Positions 26,679 to 34,603 of a stretch of 64,000 bases of DNA are shown here, piece by piece. The stretch comes from Streptomyces avicenniae. Lineage in GTDB: Bacteria > Actinomycetota > Actinomycetes > Streptomycetales > Streptomycetaceae. The notes under the pieces were generated by a model. The model did no database searches and was not told where the DNA came from. It saw only the letters and a program-made list of their open reading frames with translations. The position numbers were made by a program, and so were the translations under genes. Position 1 is the first letter of the stretch. The number at the start of each line of letters is the position of its first letter. Location of the stretch: positions 186,001 to 250,000 of the forward strand of contig NZ_JOEK01000001.1 in assembly GCF_000719135.1 (NCBI RefSeq), in the 5' to 3' direction.

Positions 26679-26694
26679 TGGACTTGCCGGTCCA
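26679..26694. promoter_or_regulatory. TetR operator copy 2
   Basis: TGGACTTGCCGGTCCA shares TGGAC and CGGTCCA with copy 1. The 33-base spacing (about three helical turns) places both sites on the same face of the DNA between the divergent tetR and SDR genes. Confidence 0.65.
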
Positions 26695-26758
26695 CTTTTT
26701 TCGCCGCATCGTGGGGCTCGTCCCGGCGGAGCGCCGGGCCTACGGAAGGAAGCGTGCG

Positions 26759-27547
26759 ATGCAACTCCAGCTCGACGGCAAGCGGGCGCTCGTCACGGGA
26801 TCGAGCAGCGGGCTCGGCGAGGAGACCGCCAGGGTGCTGGCGGCCGAGGGCGCGTCCGTCGTCGTCCACGGCCGCGACGAGGCCAGGACCGCGGCCGTCG
26901 CCGAGGCGATCCGCGCGGCGGGCGGCACGGCCGCGACCGCCGTGGGCGACCTCGGCACCGACGCGGGCGCCGACGCGGTGGCCGCCGCCGCCCTCGCCGA
27001 CGGCCCGATCGACATCCTGGTCAACAACGTCGGCACCTACGACATGTCCCTGGACTGGTCCACCGCCACCCCGGAGCACTGGGCCGCCCTCTACAACACC
27101 AACGTCCTCTCCGGTGTCCGCATGATCCAGCGCCTCGTCCCCGGCATGCGGGAACGCGGCTGGGGGCGCGTCATCCAGGTCAGCAGCGTCACCGGCGAGC
27201 TGCCGCAGACCTCCCAGCCGCACTACGCCGCCGCCAACGCCGCGCGCACCAACCTGGCCAAGTCCCTGGCGCGCGAGCTGCGGCACACGGGCGTCACGTC
27301 GAACGCCATCGTGGCGGGCGGCATCCTCGTCCCCTCGGTCAAGAAGATGCTGACCGACCTCGGGCGGCGGAACGGCTGGGGCGACACCTGGGACGAGATC
27401 GCGGCGAACGAGAACACCCCGTTCGCGGCCAACGACGTCGGCCGCACCGGCGAACCGCGCGAGTACGCCGACCTCATCACGTTCCTCGCCAGCCCCCTCG
27501 CGAACTACATCACCGGCTCCGCCCTCCGCATCGACGGCGGCTGGTGA
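26759..27547 (+). CDS. Short-chain dehydrogenase/reductase with altered active site
   Basis: A 262-residue SDR with the nucleotide motif GSSSGLG, structural NNVG, catalytic Ser in VIQVSSVTG and Tyr in PHYAAANAA. The usual YxxxK reads YAAAN, so the catalytic lysine is replaced by Asn unless a shifted residue serves. The C-terminal DGGW is typical. GGAAGGA precedes ATG 26759. It is the apparent target of the divergent TetR regulator and may detoxify its ligand. Part of its 3' half is copied at 28149-28226. Confidence 0.85.
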   Translation: MQLQLDGKRALVTGSSSGLGEETARVLAAEGASVVVHGRDEARTAAVAEAIRAAGGTAATAVGDLGTDAGADAVAAAALADGPIDILVNNVGTYDMSLDWSTATPEHWAALYNTNVLSGVRMIQRLVPGMRERGWGRVIQVSSVTGELPQTSQPHYAAANAARTNLAKSLARELRHTGVTSNAIVAGGILVPSVKKMLTDLGRRNGWGDTWDEIAANENTPFAANDVGRTGEPREYADLITFLASPLANYITGSALRIDGGW

Positions 27548-27551
27548 CGCG

Positions 27552-27585
27552 CGTCCGTCCGTCCGTCCGGACGGACGGACGGACG
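27552..27585. terminator. Perfect 34-base palindrome after the SDR gene
   Basis: The sequence is (CGTC)4-CG-(GACG)4, a perfect palindrome built of tetranucleotide repeats, starting four bases after the SDR stop codon. It can form a 17-bp hairpin in RNA and probably acts as terminator; being made of simple repeats it may vary in length between strains. Confidence 0.6.
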
Positions 27586-27673
27586 ACAGGGCCGGGTCAC
27601 ACCCCTCCGTGGCCCGGTCCTCCGGTGGCCCCGGCACCACGCGGCCGTCACGACCGCCGGTCAGGCCGCGAAC

Positions 27674-28120
27674 TCACCGGTACCCGACGATGAGTTTGTC
27701 CAAGGCCTGGTCGCCACTCTCCGCGAACCGTCCCACACTGTCGCGTCCGCAGTAGACCGCGCCGTCCTCGGCCATGCCCAGGAAGAGGTCCCGCCGGGCC
27801 ATCACGCCGATGGGGTACAGATTCGTCCCCGTTTCCTCGCTCATGGACTCGTAGATGTCCGCCTCCCACTGCCCTTCGAGCGGATCGATCGCGAACGGCG
27901 CGATCGCCATCGTGACGCCCTCTCCCGACGCGTCGAAGGACAGGCCGCCGAACTCGCGGAGGAAGTCCCGCGCCGCGTCATGGATCTCGAACGCGTCGCT
28001 CTCCCTGAGCGTCTTCTCCCACTCCTCCGTGGAAACACGCCGTTCCGGGGTCCACCCCGCTTCCCTGAGTACGCGCTCGGTCTTGGGCGCCCAGCGCTCG
28101 GGCCCGGCCTCATCCATCAT
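27674..28120 (-). CDS. SUKH-3-like immunity protein
   Basis: A 148-residue protein matching the SUKH-3 group of SMI1/KNR4-like immunity proteins: KTERVLREAGWTPERRVSTE, EIHDAARDFLREFGGLSF, then PFAIDPLEGQWE, LYPIG and DGAVYCG blocks. Proteins of this family neutralise secreted polymorphic toxins. GGGAG precedes the double ATG at 28120. A second, broken copy lies directly upstream, and a deaminase-toxin remnant upstream of that, so this is probably the surviving immunity gene of a former toxin locus. The original toxin N-terminus is absent. Confidence 0.75.
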   Translation of the reverse strand: MMDEAGPERWAPKTERVLREAGWTPERRVSTEEWEKTLRESDAFEIHDAARDFLREFGGLSFDASGEGVTMAIAPFAIDPLEGQWEADIYESMSEETGTNLYPIGVMARRDLFLGMAEDGAVYCGRDSVGRFAESGDQALDKLIVGYR

Positions 28121-28124
28121 CAGG

Positions 28125-28691
28125 TCACTCCCGTGAGGCAGTACTGGTCGGCGGAACGGCTGGGGCGACACCTGGGACGAGATCGCGGCGAACGCGAACA
28201 CCCACGTTCGCGGCCGACGACGTCGCGCCGTGCGGCGTGACCTCCACCAGGCTTTCGAGCGCGGCGTCCGGCGTCTCCGCCACGAGCTGGACATGGTCCA
28301 GGCCGGAGTACACGGCGCCGTGCGGCGCCATTCCCGGATGGAAGTTCCCGTGGTCGGTGGCTCCGACGGGGTAGAGAGGGAAGCCCGCCTGGTCGCCGAG
28401 GTCCTCGAAGATCTCGCCGTCCCACTCGGCCGCCATCGGATCGAGCCGGAACGGGGTGCGCCCGAGAGCCTTCATGGCCGGGGCGCGTTCCACTTCGAGA
28501 CCTCAGAACTCGCGCAGAAAACTCCGCGCCGCCTCGTGGATCCGGAAACCGCCGTGCTGTTCGAGCGCTTCCTCCCGAGGCGCCGTGTCCACCTGCCGTC
28601 CCTCGACCCGACCGGCGGCCCGGAGCGCCCGTTCCGTGCCGTCCGACCACCTGCGTGGGTTCTCCGCTGACGCCGAACCGGTCGAGCACAT
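28125..28691 (-). pseudogene. SUKH-3-like immunity gene broken by a nonsense codon
   Basis: A second SUKH-3-like gene in one frame, interrupted by TGA at 28503-28505. Upstream of the stop it reads RWSDGTERALRAAGR, then HEAARSFLREF; downstream GLEVERAPAMKALG, PFRLDPMAAEWDGEIFED, FPLYPVGATDHG and HGAVYSGLDHVQLV. The intact neighbour has LREFGGL at this place, so one GGA-to-TGA change explains the stop. Its 3' end runs into a copied piece of the SDR gene (28149-28226) instead of a normal stop. Its first residues overlap the deaminase remnant in another frame. Confidence 0.7.
28149..28226. repeat. Copied fragment of the SDR gene
   Basis: Bases 28149-28194 are identical to 27365-27410 inside the SDR gene (46 of 46). 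After one mismatch, eight more bases match, and similarity continues with one inserted base to about 28226 (27440 in the gene). The copy lies between the two SUKH-3-like genes and forms the abnormal 3' end of the broken one. Confidence 0.8.
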
Positions 28692-28881
28692 GCTGACATG
28701 AGTCGCAGACCGCCTTGATCTCCCCGTGGCGCGGATTCTCGCAGGCCCGCACATTCACCGCAGCCATGGCGCCGCCCCGGGGATCGACACCCGCTCCGAC
28801 AGCGTCCGAGAGAGCTTCCGCCTCTCCACGGGGTCGGGGCCGGGGGCAAGCGCCGGTCGATCTGCTCGTCGCCGGGGTCAG
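28657..28881 (-). pseudogene. YwqJ-type deaminase toxin remnant
   Basis: This frame has no start codon of its own but reads EAEALSDAVGAGVDPRGG, AMAAVNVR, then RHGEIKAVCDSCQHVLDRFG. The order (acidic AE helix, DPRGG, VNVR, CxxCQHVLDxF) matches the C-terminal toxin domain of YwqJ-related deaminases found in polymorphic toxins. The CxxC zinc ligands are present; the residue expected to be His/Cys before GE is Arg, so even this domain looks inactive. It lies directly upstream of the two SUKH-3-like genes on the same strand, the usual toxin-immunity order. It is a remnant; the N-terminal delivery part is missing. Confidence 0.55.
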
Positions 28882-28920
28882 CCCCTGGCGGTCCCGCCGT
28901 GACTTGGGCACGATGACGCG

Positions 28921-29874
28921 ATGCGTCCCTTCCGCTTCCTCACCTCGGTCGGCGAACTGCACGACGGCCCGCGCCTCGCCGCGTTCGCGCGTCGCGTGGA
29001 GTCGATCGGCTACAGCGCCCTGATGTGTCCCGACCACCTCCTCGCCCAGTACGCGCCCGTCCCTCTCCTCACCGCAGCCGCCGCGGCCACCGACAAACTC
29101 CGCGTCGGCACCTTCGTGTTCAACGTCAACCTGCGCCACCCCGCCGTCCTCGCCCAAGACCTCGCCACGCTGGACCGGCTCTCCGGCGGACGCCTGGAGA
29201 TCGGCCTCGGCGCGGGCTGGAACAAGCCGGAACACGACGCGATCGGCCTCCCGTTCGAGCCCGTCGGCACACGGGTCGCCAAGCTCACCGAGGCGATCCA
29301 GGTCCTCAAGGGCTGTTTCGCCGACGAGGAGTTCTCCTTCGACGGAGCGCACTGGACGATCACCGGCTACGACGCGCAGCCGAAGCCCGTCCAGCGCCCG
29401 CACCCGCCGCTGTTCATCGGCGGCGGAGGGAAACGCCTGCTGACACTGGCCGCCGAGGAGGCGCAGATCGTCGGCCTCGCGCCCCGGATCGGGAAGGACG
29501 CCGACGGCCTGCCGGTCATCGACGCGCGGAGCATCACCCTCCCCGCCACCGAGGAGAAGGTCGGCTGGATCCGCGACGCGGCGGGCGACCGCTTCCCCGG
29601 ACTTGAGCTGAACTGCTACCCGACCGGCGGCCCCGTCGTCGTCACGAACGACGCCAAGGGCGAGGCCACCAGGCGCGCCGACGACCTCCGCCGCCGCACC
29701 GGCACCCGGCTCACCCCCGACGAGGTCCTCGACTCACCCCACGTCTTCATCGGCTCGGTCGCCCAGCTGACGCGCAAGTTCCTCGACCTCCGCGAACACC
29801 TCGGCATCAGCTCGTTCCTCCTGAACGACGCGGAGGCGTGCGCCCCGATCGTCGAGGAACTGGCGGGCCGCTGA
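28921..29874 (+). CDS. LLM-class F420-dependent oxidoreductase
   Basis: A 317-residue luciferase-like (beta/alpha)8 enzyme. It opens FRFLTSVGELHDG and shows MCPDHLL, LRVGTFVFNVNLRHPAV and RLEIGLGAGWNKPEH, typical of the actinobacterial F420-dependent family, which uses reduced deazaflavin for two-electron chemistry. The physiological substrate is unknown. It begins at ATG 28921, right after the deaminase remnant, and is transcribed away from it. Confidence 0.85.
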   Translation: MRPFRFLTSVGELHDGPRLAAFARRVESIGYSALMCPDHLLAQYAPVPLLTAAAAATDKLRVGTFVFNVNLRHPAVLAQDLATLDRLSGGRLEIGLGAGWNKPEHDAIGLPFEPVGTRVAKLTEAIQVLKGCFADEEFSFDGAHWTITGYDAQPKPVQRPHPPLFIGGGGKRLLTLAAEEAQIVGLAPRIGKDADGLPVIDARSITLPATEEKVGWIRDAAGDRFPGLELNCYPTGGPVVVTNDAKGEATRRADDLRRRTGTRLTPDEVLDSPHVFIGSVAQLTRKFLDLREHLGISSFLLNDAEACAPIVEELAGR

Positions 29875-29892
29875 CCGCCGCCAGCCGGGGCG

Positions 29893-30318
29893 TCAGCGCG
29901 CCGAGTACTCGGAACGCGTACGCGGGAGCGCCGGGTCCGCGGTGATCAGCAGCGCGGCGAAGACCAGGGGGGCGACCGTCTGGTAGCCGACCCACACCTC
30001 GCCCCCGGCCTCGCCTCCCCGCCAGGCCACCACGAGGCCGACCAGCGCCGCCAGCGCCCAGCCGCTGTCGTACGCGATCATCAGCCGCAGGTAGGTGCCG
30101 ATCGAGCGGCTGCGCATGTACGCGATCCCGATCCCGCCGGCGATCAGCAGGACGACGCCGGAGAGGGCCGTCATCCAGCCCGGTACGCCGAGCAGTTCGC
30201 CGAGCGGGACGGCGCCGACGAGACAGGCGGCGCCGAGCACCGTCTTGAAGACGCCGTCGGCGACGATCCCCGCCGACCGGTGCGTCGCCGATGCCGCCGG
30301 AGCCTGGGCCCGCGTCAT
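29893..30318 (-). CDS. Four-segment membrane protein of unknown function
   Basis: A 141-residue membrane protein with four hydrophobic segments (VFKTVLGAACLVGAV, WMTALSGVVLLIAGGIGIAY, a middle Trp/Ala/Leu segment, and VAPLVFAALLI). No catalytic motif is visible. GGGGAGGA precedes ATG 30318. It is divergent from a TetR regulator whose short intergenic region holds candidate operators, so it is probably that regulator's target. Confidence 0.7.
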   Translation of the reverse strand: MTRAQAPAASATHRSAGIVADGVFKTVLGAACLVGAVPLGELLGVPGWMTALSGVVLLIAGGIGIAYMRSRSIGTYLRLMIAYDSGWALAALVGLVVAWRGGEAGGEVWVGYQTVAPLVFAALLITADPALPRTRSEYSAR

Positions 30319-30349
30319 GAGCGTCCTCCCCGAGGTCTGTCCCGCCACC

Positions 30350-30379
30350 GTAACTCGCTTACTGCGATAATGGAATTAT
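30350..30379. promoter_or_regulatory. Candidate promoter/operator of the leaderless tetR gene
   Basis: GTAACTCGCTTAC (30350-30362) is a GTAA-N5-TTAC repeat, and ATAATGGAATTAT (30367-30379) is a 5-base-arm palindrome. GATAAT at 30366-30371 resembles a -10 box seven bases before ATG 30378, so the tetR transcript may be leaderless. The AT content stands out from the surroundings. Confidence 0.45.
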
Positions 30380-31028
30380 GAGAATGACGCGGGCGGAGGC
30401 CAAGGAACGCAACCGCCGCGCCCTGCTGGACGCCGCCTTCCACGTGGTCTCCCGCGAGGGCCACCGCGCCAAGCTCGACGTGATCGCCGCGCAGGCGGGT
30501 CTGACGACCGGCGCCGTGTACTCGCTGTTCGGCAGCAAGGACGGCCTCCTGGCCGCCCTCATCGACGACCGTCTGCGCCCGCACCACGACGAGATCGCGC
30601 GGGCGATCCCCGCGGGTGCGGACCTCCTGACGGCGGTCGAGTCCTTCGCCCGCCACTACCGCCGGAGCGCGGACGCCCCCACGGCGGCAGCCGCCCTGTC
30701 CCTCCAGATCACCCTGCTGGACATGGCCCTGCACGACACCGGGCGCGGCGCGCGGTTCGCCGCGACCGTCCGGGAGCAGGAGACCCGCCTGGTCGCGCTG
30801 TTCACCGGCAGATCGCACGACGGGGGCGCCGTGACGCCGCGTCAGGCCGCACGCCTGGTCACCGCGCTCAGGGCGCTGTTCGTCGGCCTCACGCAGGGCG
30901 TGGTCCTCGGCCTCGCCCCCGACGCCGACGAGCAGTTCTTCGCCGACGCAGCCCGCGCCCTGGCCTCCCGGGCGACCCTCGTCGATCCCGGCCCCGGCCC
31001 CGACCCCGACCCGGACGACACCGTGTGA
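30378..31028 (+). CDS. TetR-family regulator (leaderless start likely)
   Basis: A 216-residue TetR-family protein with helix-turn-helix LDVIAAQAGLTTGAVYSLFGSKDGL and a C-terminal ligand domain, ending in an Asp/Pro-rich tail. No ribosome binding site precedes ATG 30378 but a -10-like GATAAT does, which fits a leaderless mRNA; ATG 30384 is an alternative. It is divergent from the small membrane protein gene and convergent, by 11 bases, with the next TetR gene. Confidence 0.88.
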   Translation: MRMTRAEAKERNRRALLDAAFHVVSREGHRAKLDVIAAQAGLTTGAVYSLFGSKDGLLAALIDDRLRPHHDEIARAIPAGADLLTAVESFARHYRRSADAPTAAAALSLQITLLDMALHDTGRGARFAATVREQETRLVALFTGRSHDGGAVTPRQAARLVTALRALFVGLTQGVVLGLAPDADEQFFADAARALASRATLVDPGPGPDPDPDDTV

Positions 31029-31039
31029 CGGGCGCCCGC

Positions 31040-31645
31040 TCAGACGCGCGGCGCCGTGCTCCTGATCCCGGCGAGCACCACGCCGACGATGCGCTCCGCG
31101 TCGGCCCGCGTGAACGGCCGCATGCCACGGTTGACGATGAGGTGCACCGGCCCTGAGATCATCTCGCCGAGGAACGAGCTGTCGATCGGCGGCAGTTCAC
31201 CCCGGGTGACCGCCGTGTCCACCCGCCGCCGCATGGCGGCCACCCGCTGGTCGAGGACCTTGGACAGCGCCTGCACGGTGGCGCTCTGGCGGGCCGGATG
31301 GATGGCCTGTTCGAGCGACTGGCCGAACGGCGTCCCCAGGCCACCGGCGAGGGCCACCAGGAAGTCCACCAGGTCGCGGTGGAGGTCGCCGGTGTCGGCG
31401 ACCGAGGCGAGGTTCTCGGCGTAGTGCAGCAGGGCCTCGGCCACGAGGTCCTCACGGTCGGGCCAGTTGCGGTAGACGCTGGTCTTGTGCACGCCGGCGG
31501 ACTCGGCGACCTCCTCGTAGCGGAAGCCCGCGATGCCGTCGCGCGCCACGAGTTCGACGGTCGCGGCGAGGATCTGCTCCCTCACTCGCGCGTTGCGGCC
31601 ACCGGGCCGCCGTGCGGGCGGCCGGTCAGCGGTCCCGTCGGCCAT
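31040..31645 (-). CDS. TetR-family regulator of the monooxygenase/exporter pair
   Basis: A 201-residue TetR-family protein with helix-turn-helix FRYEEVAESAGVHKTSVYRNW. The C-terminal half resembles regulators with a TetR_C_11-type ligand domain. ATG 31645 follows AGGAGG. It is divergent from the flavin monooxygenase gene, and a 21-base imperfect palindrome lies between them, so it probably represses the monooxygenase and exporter until a drug-like ligand binds. Confidence 0.88.
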   Translation of the reverse strand: MADGTADRPPARRPGGRNARVREQILAATVELVARDGIAGFRYEEVAESAGVHKTSVYRNWPDREDLVAEALLHYAENLASVADTGDLHRDLVDFLVALAGGLGTPFGQSLEQAIHPARQSATVQALSKVLDQRVAAMRRRVDTAVTRGELPPIDSSFLGEMISGPVHLIVNRGMRPFTRADAERIVGVVLAGIRSTAPRV

Positions 31646-31732
31646 CGCCGCGCCCACCTCCTGTTCTCTCCTCGGGTGCCGATTGTCGTCACGTGCGCCG
31701 TTGCGGTGCAAGCCGGTGGCGGGTACCGTCTT

Positions 31733-31753
31733 AAAGCAACGATCTGTTTCTTT
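31733..31753. promoter_or_regulatory. Candidate TetR operator
   Basis: AAAGCAAC (31733-31740) and GTTTCTTT (31746-31753) form an inverted repeat with 7 of 8 bases matching around GATCT. It is the only AT-rich patch between the divergent tetR and monooxygenase genes. Confidence 0.5.
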
Positions 31754-31824
31754 TAGCGTCGGGCCGCCGCGTCGGCGGCCGATCCGCCCGCGCGCCCGAC
31801 CGCGGCAGAACCTGGAGCGCACAC

Positions 31825-32940
31825 GTGAAGATCCTCGTCTCAGGAGCCGGGATCGCCGGGCTCGCCGCCGCCCGCGAGTTGGGCACCCGCGGCCATGACG
31901 TCACGGTGGTCGAGCACGCCCGCCACCTCCGGCTCACCGGCACCCCCATCGACATCCGCGGCGACGCGATCGAGGCCGTGGACCGGATGGGACTGCTCGC
32001 GCGCATCAAGGAGCGGCGGGTCCTGATGTCGGCGCGCACATGGTTCGTTGACGGCGACGGCACGCCGGTGGCCCCGATGCCGCTGGCCGGGATCAACGAC
32101 TCCGAGGACGACGTCGAGGTGCTCCGCGAAGACCTCGTCCGCATCCTCGCCGCCGCCGTCCCCGCCACCGTGGCGATCCGCTTCGGCGACGCGATCGAGG
32201 CCCTCACCGACGACGGCGACGGCGTGGACGTACGTCTCGCGTCCGGCGGAACGGGGCGGTACGACCTGGTGATCGGCGCCGACGGGCAGCACTCCGCCAC
32301 GCGCCGACTGGTGTTCGGCCCCGAGAAGGACCATCTGCGCTTCCTCGGCGTCTACTTCGCCCTCGCCGACCACCCCGCCGAGGCGCGGTCCGACGGCGTC
32401 AACGCGATCCACAACGTCCCCGGCCGGATGGCGGGCCTCTTCCGGTACGGCGGGAGGGCCGTCGCGGTCTTCCAGTTCCGCTCCGCGCCGATCGACCTCG
32501 ACCACCGCGACCCGGACGCCCAGAAGAAGATCCTCATCGACGCCTTCGCGGGCCACCGTTCGTGGCGCATCCCCGAACTGCTGGACGCGGCCCGCGCCGA
32601 TCCCGGCTTCTACCTCACCTCCGCGAGCCAGATCCACCTGCCCACCTGGCACCGGGGCCGCGTCGTCCTCGTCGGGGACGCCGGGTACTGCCCGGCCTTC
32701 CTGTCCGGCCGCGGCACCTCGCTCGCGCTCACCGGCGCCCGCATCCTCGCCGAGGAACTCGACCGGTGCGGCACGGACCACTCCGCCGCGTTCGCGCGGT
32801 ACGAGACCAGGCAACGGCCGTACGTCACGCGCGCCCAGAGCCGTGTCCACGGCGGTCGCGAACGCATGCTGCCGACCACCTGGGCCGCCATCGCCGCCCG
32901 CAACGCGGCACTGCGGGCGACCGCCACCGGCGCGCCCTGA
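31825..32940 (+). CDS. FAD-dependent monooxygenase
   Basis: A 371-residue group A flavin monooxygenase. GAGIAGLAAARELGTRGHDV binds FAD, LVIGADGQHSATR is the DG motif and VVLVGDAGYCPAFLSGRGTSLAL the GD motif. Related enzymes hydroxylate aromatic compounds or inactivate antibiotics such as tetracyclines and rifamycins. Its place between a divergent TetR regulator and an MFS exporter favours a detoxification role. GTG 31825 is the first plausible start. Confidence 0.87.
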   Translation: MKILVSGAGIAGLAAARELGTRGHDVTVVEHARHLRLTGTPIDIRGDAIEAVDRMGLLARIKERRVLMSARTWFVDGDGTPVAPMPLAGINDSEDDVEVLREDLVRILAAAVPATVAIRFGDAIEALTDDGDGVDVRLASGGTGRYDLVIGADGQHSATRRLVFGPEKDHLRFLGVYFALADHPAEARSDGVNAIHNVPGRMAGLFRYGGRAVAVFQFRSAPIDLDHRDPDAQKKILIDAFAGHRSWRIPELLDAARADPGFYLTSASQIHLPTWHRGRVVLVGDAGYCPAFLSGRGTSLALTGARILAEELDRCGTDHSAAFARYETRQRPYVTRAQSRVHGGRERMLPTTWAAIAARNAALRATATGAP

Positions 32941-32946
32941 ACGGAC

Positions 32947-33020
32947 GCCCGGACGCCACCGCCCGGACGCCATCGCCCGGACACCACCGCCCGAAAACGG
33001 GCGCCCGGGGGCGGGCGCCC
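32947..33020. repeat. 14-bp tandem repeat followed by a GC hairpin
   Basis: Three tandem 14-base units of form GCCCGGACGCCAYC (32947-32960, 32961-32974, 32975-32988, the last with two changes) and a partial fourth lie just after the monooxygenase gene. GGGCGCCC at 32999-33006 and 33013-33020 can then pair across six bases. The segment may attenuate read-through into the exporter gene. Confidence 0.6.
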
Positions 33021-33100
33021 CCACGTCCGCCTCCTCCCGAGGCGACACGACCACCGACCGCACGAGCCGTGCCGTCAGTACGCCCCGAAGGGAACCCACC

Positions 33101-34603
33101 GTGCAGGACACCCTCGAACAGCCCGCCCCCCGCGCCCAGGAGGACCGCTGGAGCAAGCGGCTCGTCCTCTGGGCGACCGTCCTCACCCTCGCCAACGTCC
33201 TGGCCGACCTGGCCATCGGCTCGCCCATGATGGTCCTGCCCCAACTGCTGGCCGACTTCGACACCGACCAGGCCGCCTGGCTCGGCGCGAGCGCCATGCT
33301 GGCGGGCGCCATCTGGTCGCCCCTGCTCGCGAAGAGCTCCGACCTCTTCGGCACGCGCCGGATACTCGTCGGCACCCTCCTCCTCGCCTGCGCGGGCGCG
33401 CTGGTCTGCCTGGTCGCCCCCACCCTCCCGATCTTCCTCGCCGGACGCTTCCTCCAAGGCGCCGCCTTCGCCGCGATCTTCATCACCGTCGCCCTCGCGC
33501 GCCGGATCTGCACCCCCCGGGTCGCGATGGCCCTGATCGGGCTCGTGACGTCGGGCTCGTCCGTCGTCGGCATCATCGAGCCCTTCGTGATGCAGCCGGT
33601 CATCGACGTGTTCGGCCACCGCAGCGTGTTCGCCGTGGCCGCGCTGCTCGCCGCCGCGGCGGCCCTCGCCGTACGGGCCACCATCCCGCAGGCGCCGCCC
33701 CGCGGCACCGGCCGCATCGACGTCGGCGGGGCGCTCCTGCTCGGCGGCGGCCTCGGCGCGGTGCTCGCCTACACCAGCCTCGGGAGCGACCTCGGATGGC
33801 TGTCGGCGGGCATGGTCGCGCTCCTGGCGGCCGGTGCCGCCGCGTTGACCGCCTGGGCCTCCCTCGCCCTGCGCGTCGATGACCCCGTCATCGACCTCCG
33901 CGCCCTCGGCGCCCCCCTCCTCCTGACCCTGCTCGCCCTGGTGCTGGCGGCGGGCTCCTTCCGGAGCATGCTGCAACTGACCAGCATCGTCGCCCAGGTG
34001 CCGCCCGGCCTCGGCCTCGGCTACGGGCTGGGCGACGGGGGGACGGTCGCGGTGCTGCTCGCCGCGCCCAACTTAGGCATCGTCGTCGGCGGCACGTGCG
34101 CCGGATGGATCGCGGGGCGGACGGGCCCCGCGCTGCCGCTGCTCGGCGGCATCGTCCTCGGCACGGCCGGGACGTTCGCCATGCTGGCGGGCGTGTCGGC
34201 GCTCCCGCTGGCCGTCGCCTGCGGCGCCGTGGTCGGCATGGCGGCGGGCGCGATCGGCGCCTCGGGCTACAACCTGGCGACCGGCCTCGAACCGCCCGAG
34301 CGGCAGGGCACGACGGCCGGTCTGGTGTCGGTCGTGCTCGCCCTCGGCTCGGTCGTCTTCAGCTTCGCGGGGAACGAGGTGCTCAAGGCCACCGTCGTCC
34401 CCGGGATCTCGGCCGACGGCGCGCCGGTGAGCAGCGCCACCGGCGTCCACTCCTACGTCGTCATGGCGGGCGTGCTCTTCGCACTCGCCGCGGTGCCCGC
34501 GATCGTCCTGGCGCACAGGCGGCCCGCCGCGTCGGACAGGGCAGGGACGCCGCGGCGCCCCGAACACCCCGAGCACCCCGCCACGGACCGGGCCGCCGTC
34601 TAG
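33101..34603 (+). CDS. MFS transporter, probable drug exporter
   Basis: A 500-residue major-facilitator protein. After a charged N-terminus (WSKRLVLWATVL) it has at least twelve hydrophobic segments, with the family motif A region LAKSSDLFGTRRILV and motif C-like GLVTSGSSVVGIIEP. Length and layout suggest a DHA-type multidrug exporter with proton antiport. It is co-oriented with the monooxygenase, 160 bases upstream, and probably shares its TetR control. GTG 33101 follows AAGGGA. Confidence 0.88.
   Translation: MQDTLEQPAPRAQEDRWSKRLVLWATVLTLANVLADLAIGSPMMVLPQLLADFDTDQAAWLGASAMLAGAIWSPLLAKSSDLFGTRRILVGTLLLACAGALVCLVAPTLPIFLAGRFLQGAAFAAIFITVALARRICTPRVAMALIGLVTSGSSVVGIIEPFVMQPVIDVFGHRSVFAVAALLAAAAALAVRATIPQAPPRGTGRIDVGGALLLGGGLGAVLAYTSLGSDLGWLSAGMVALLAAGAAALTAWASLALRVDDPVIDLRALGAPLLLTLLALVLAAGSFRSMLQLTSIVAQVPPGLGLGYGLGDGGTVAVLLAAPNLGIVVGGTCAGWIAGRTGPALPLLGGIVLGTAGTFAMLAGVSALPLAVACGAVVGMAAGAIGASGYNLATGLEPPERQGTTAGLVSVVLALGSVVFSFAGNEVLKATVVPGISADGAPVSSATGVHSYVVMAGVLFALAAVPAIVLAHRRPAASDRAGTPRRPEHPEHPATDRAAV

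Noticed and set aside
32947..33020. CRISPR-like array
   Set aside because: Units are only 14 bases, directly abutting with no spacers, so it is a simple tandem repeat.
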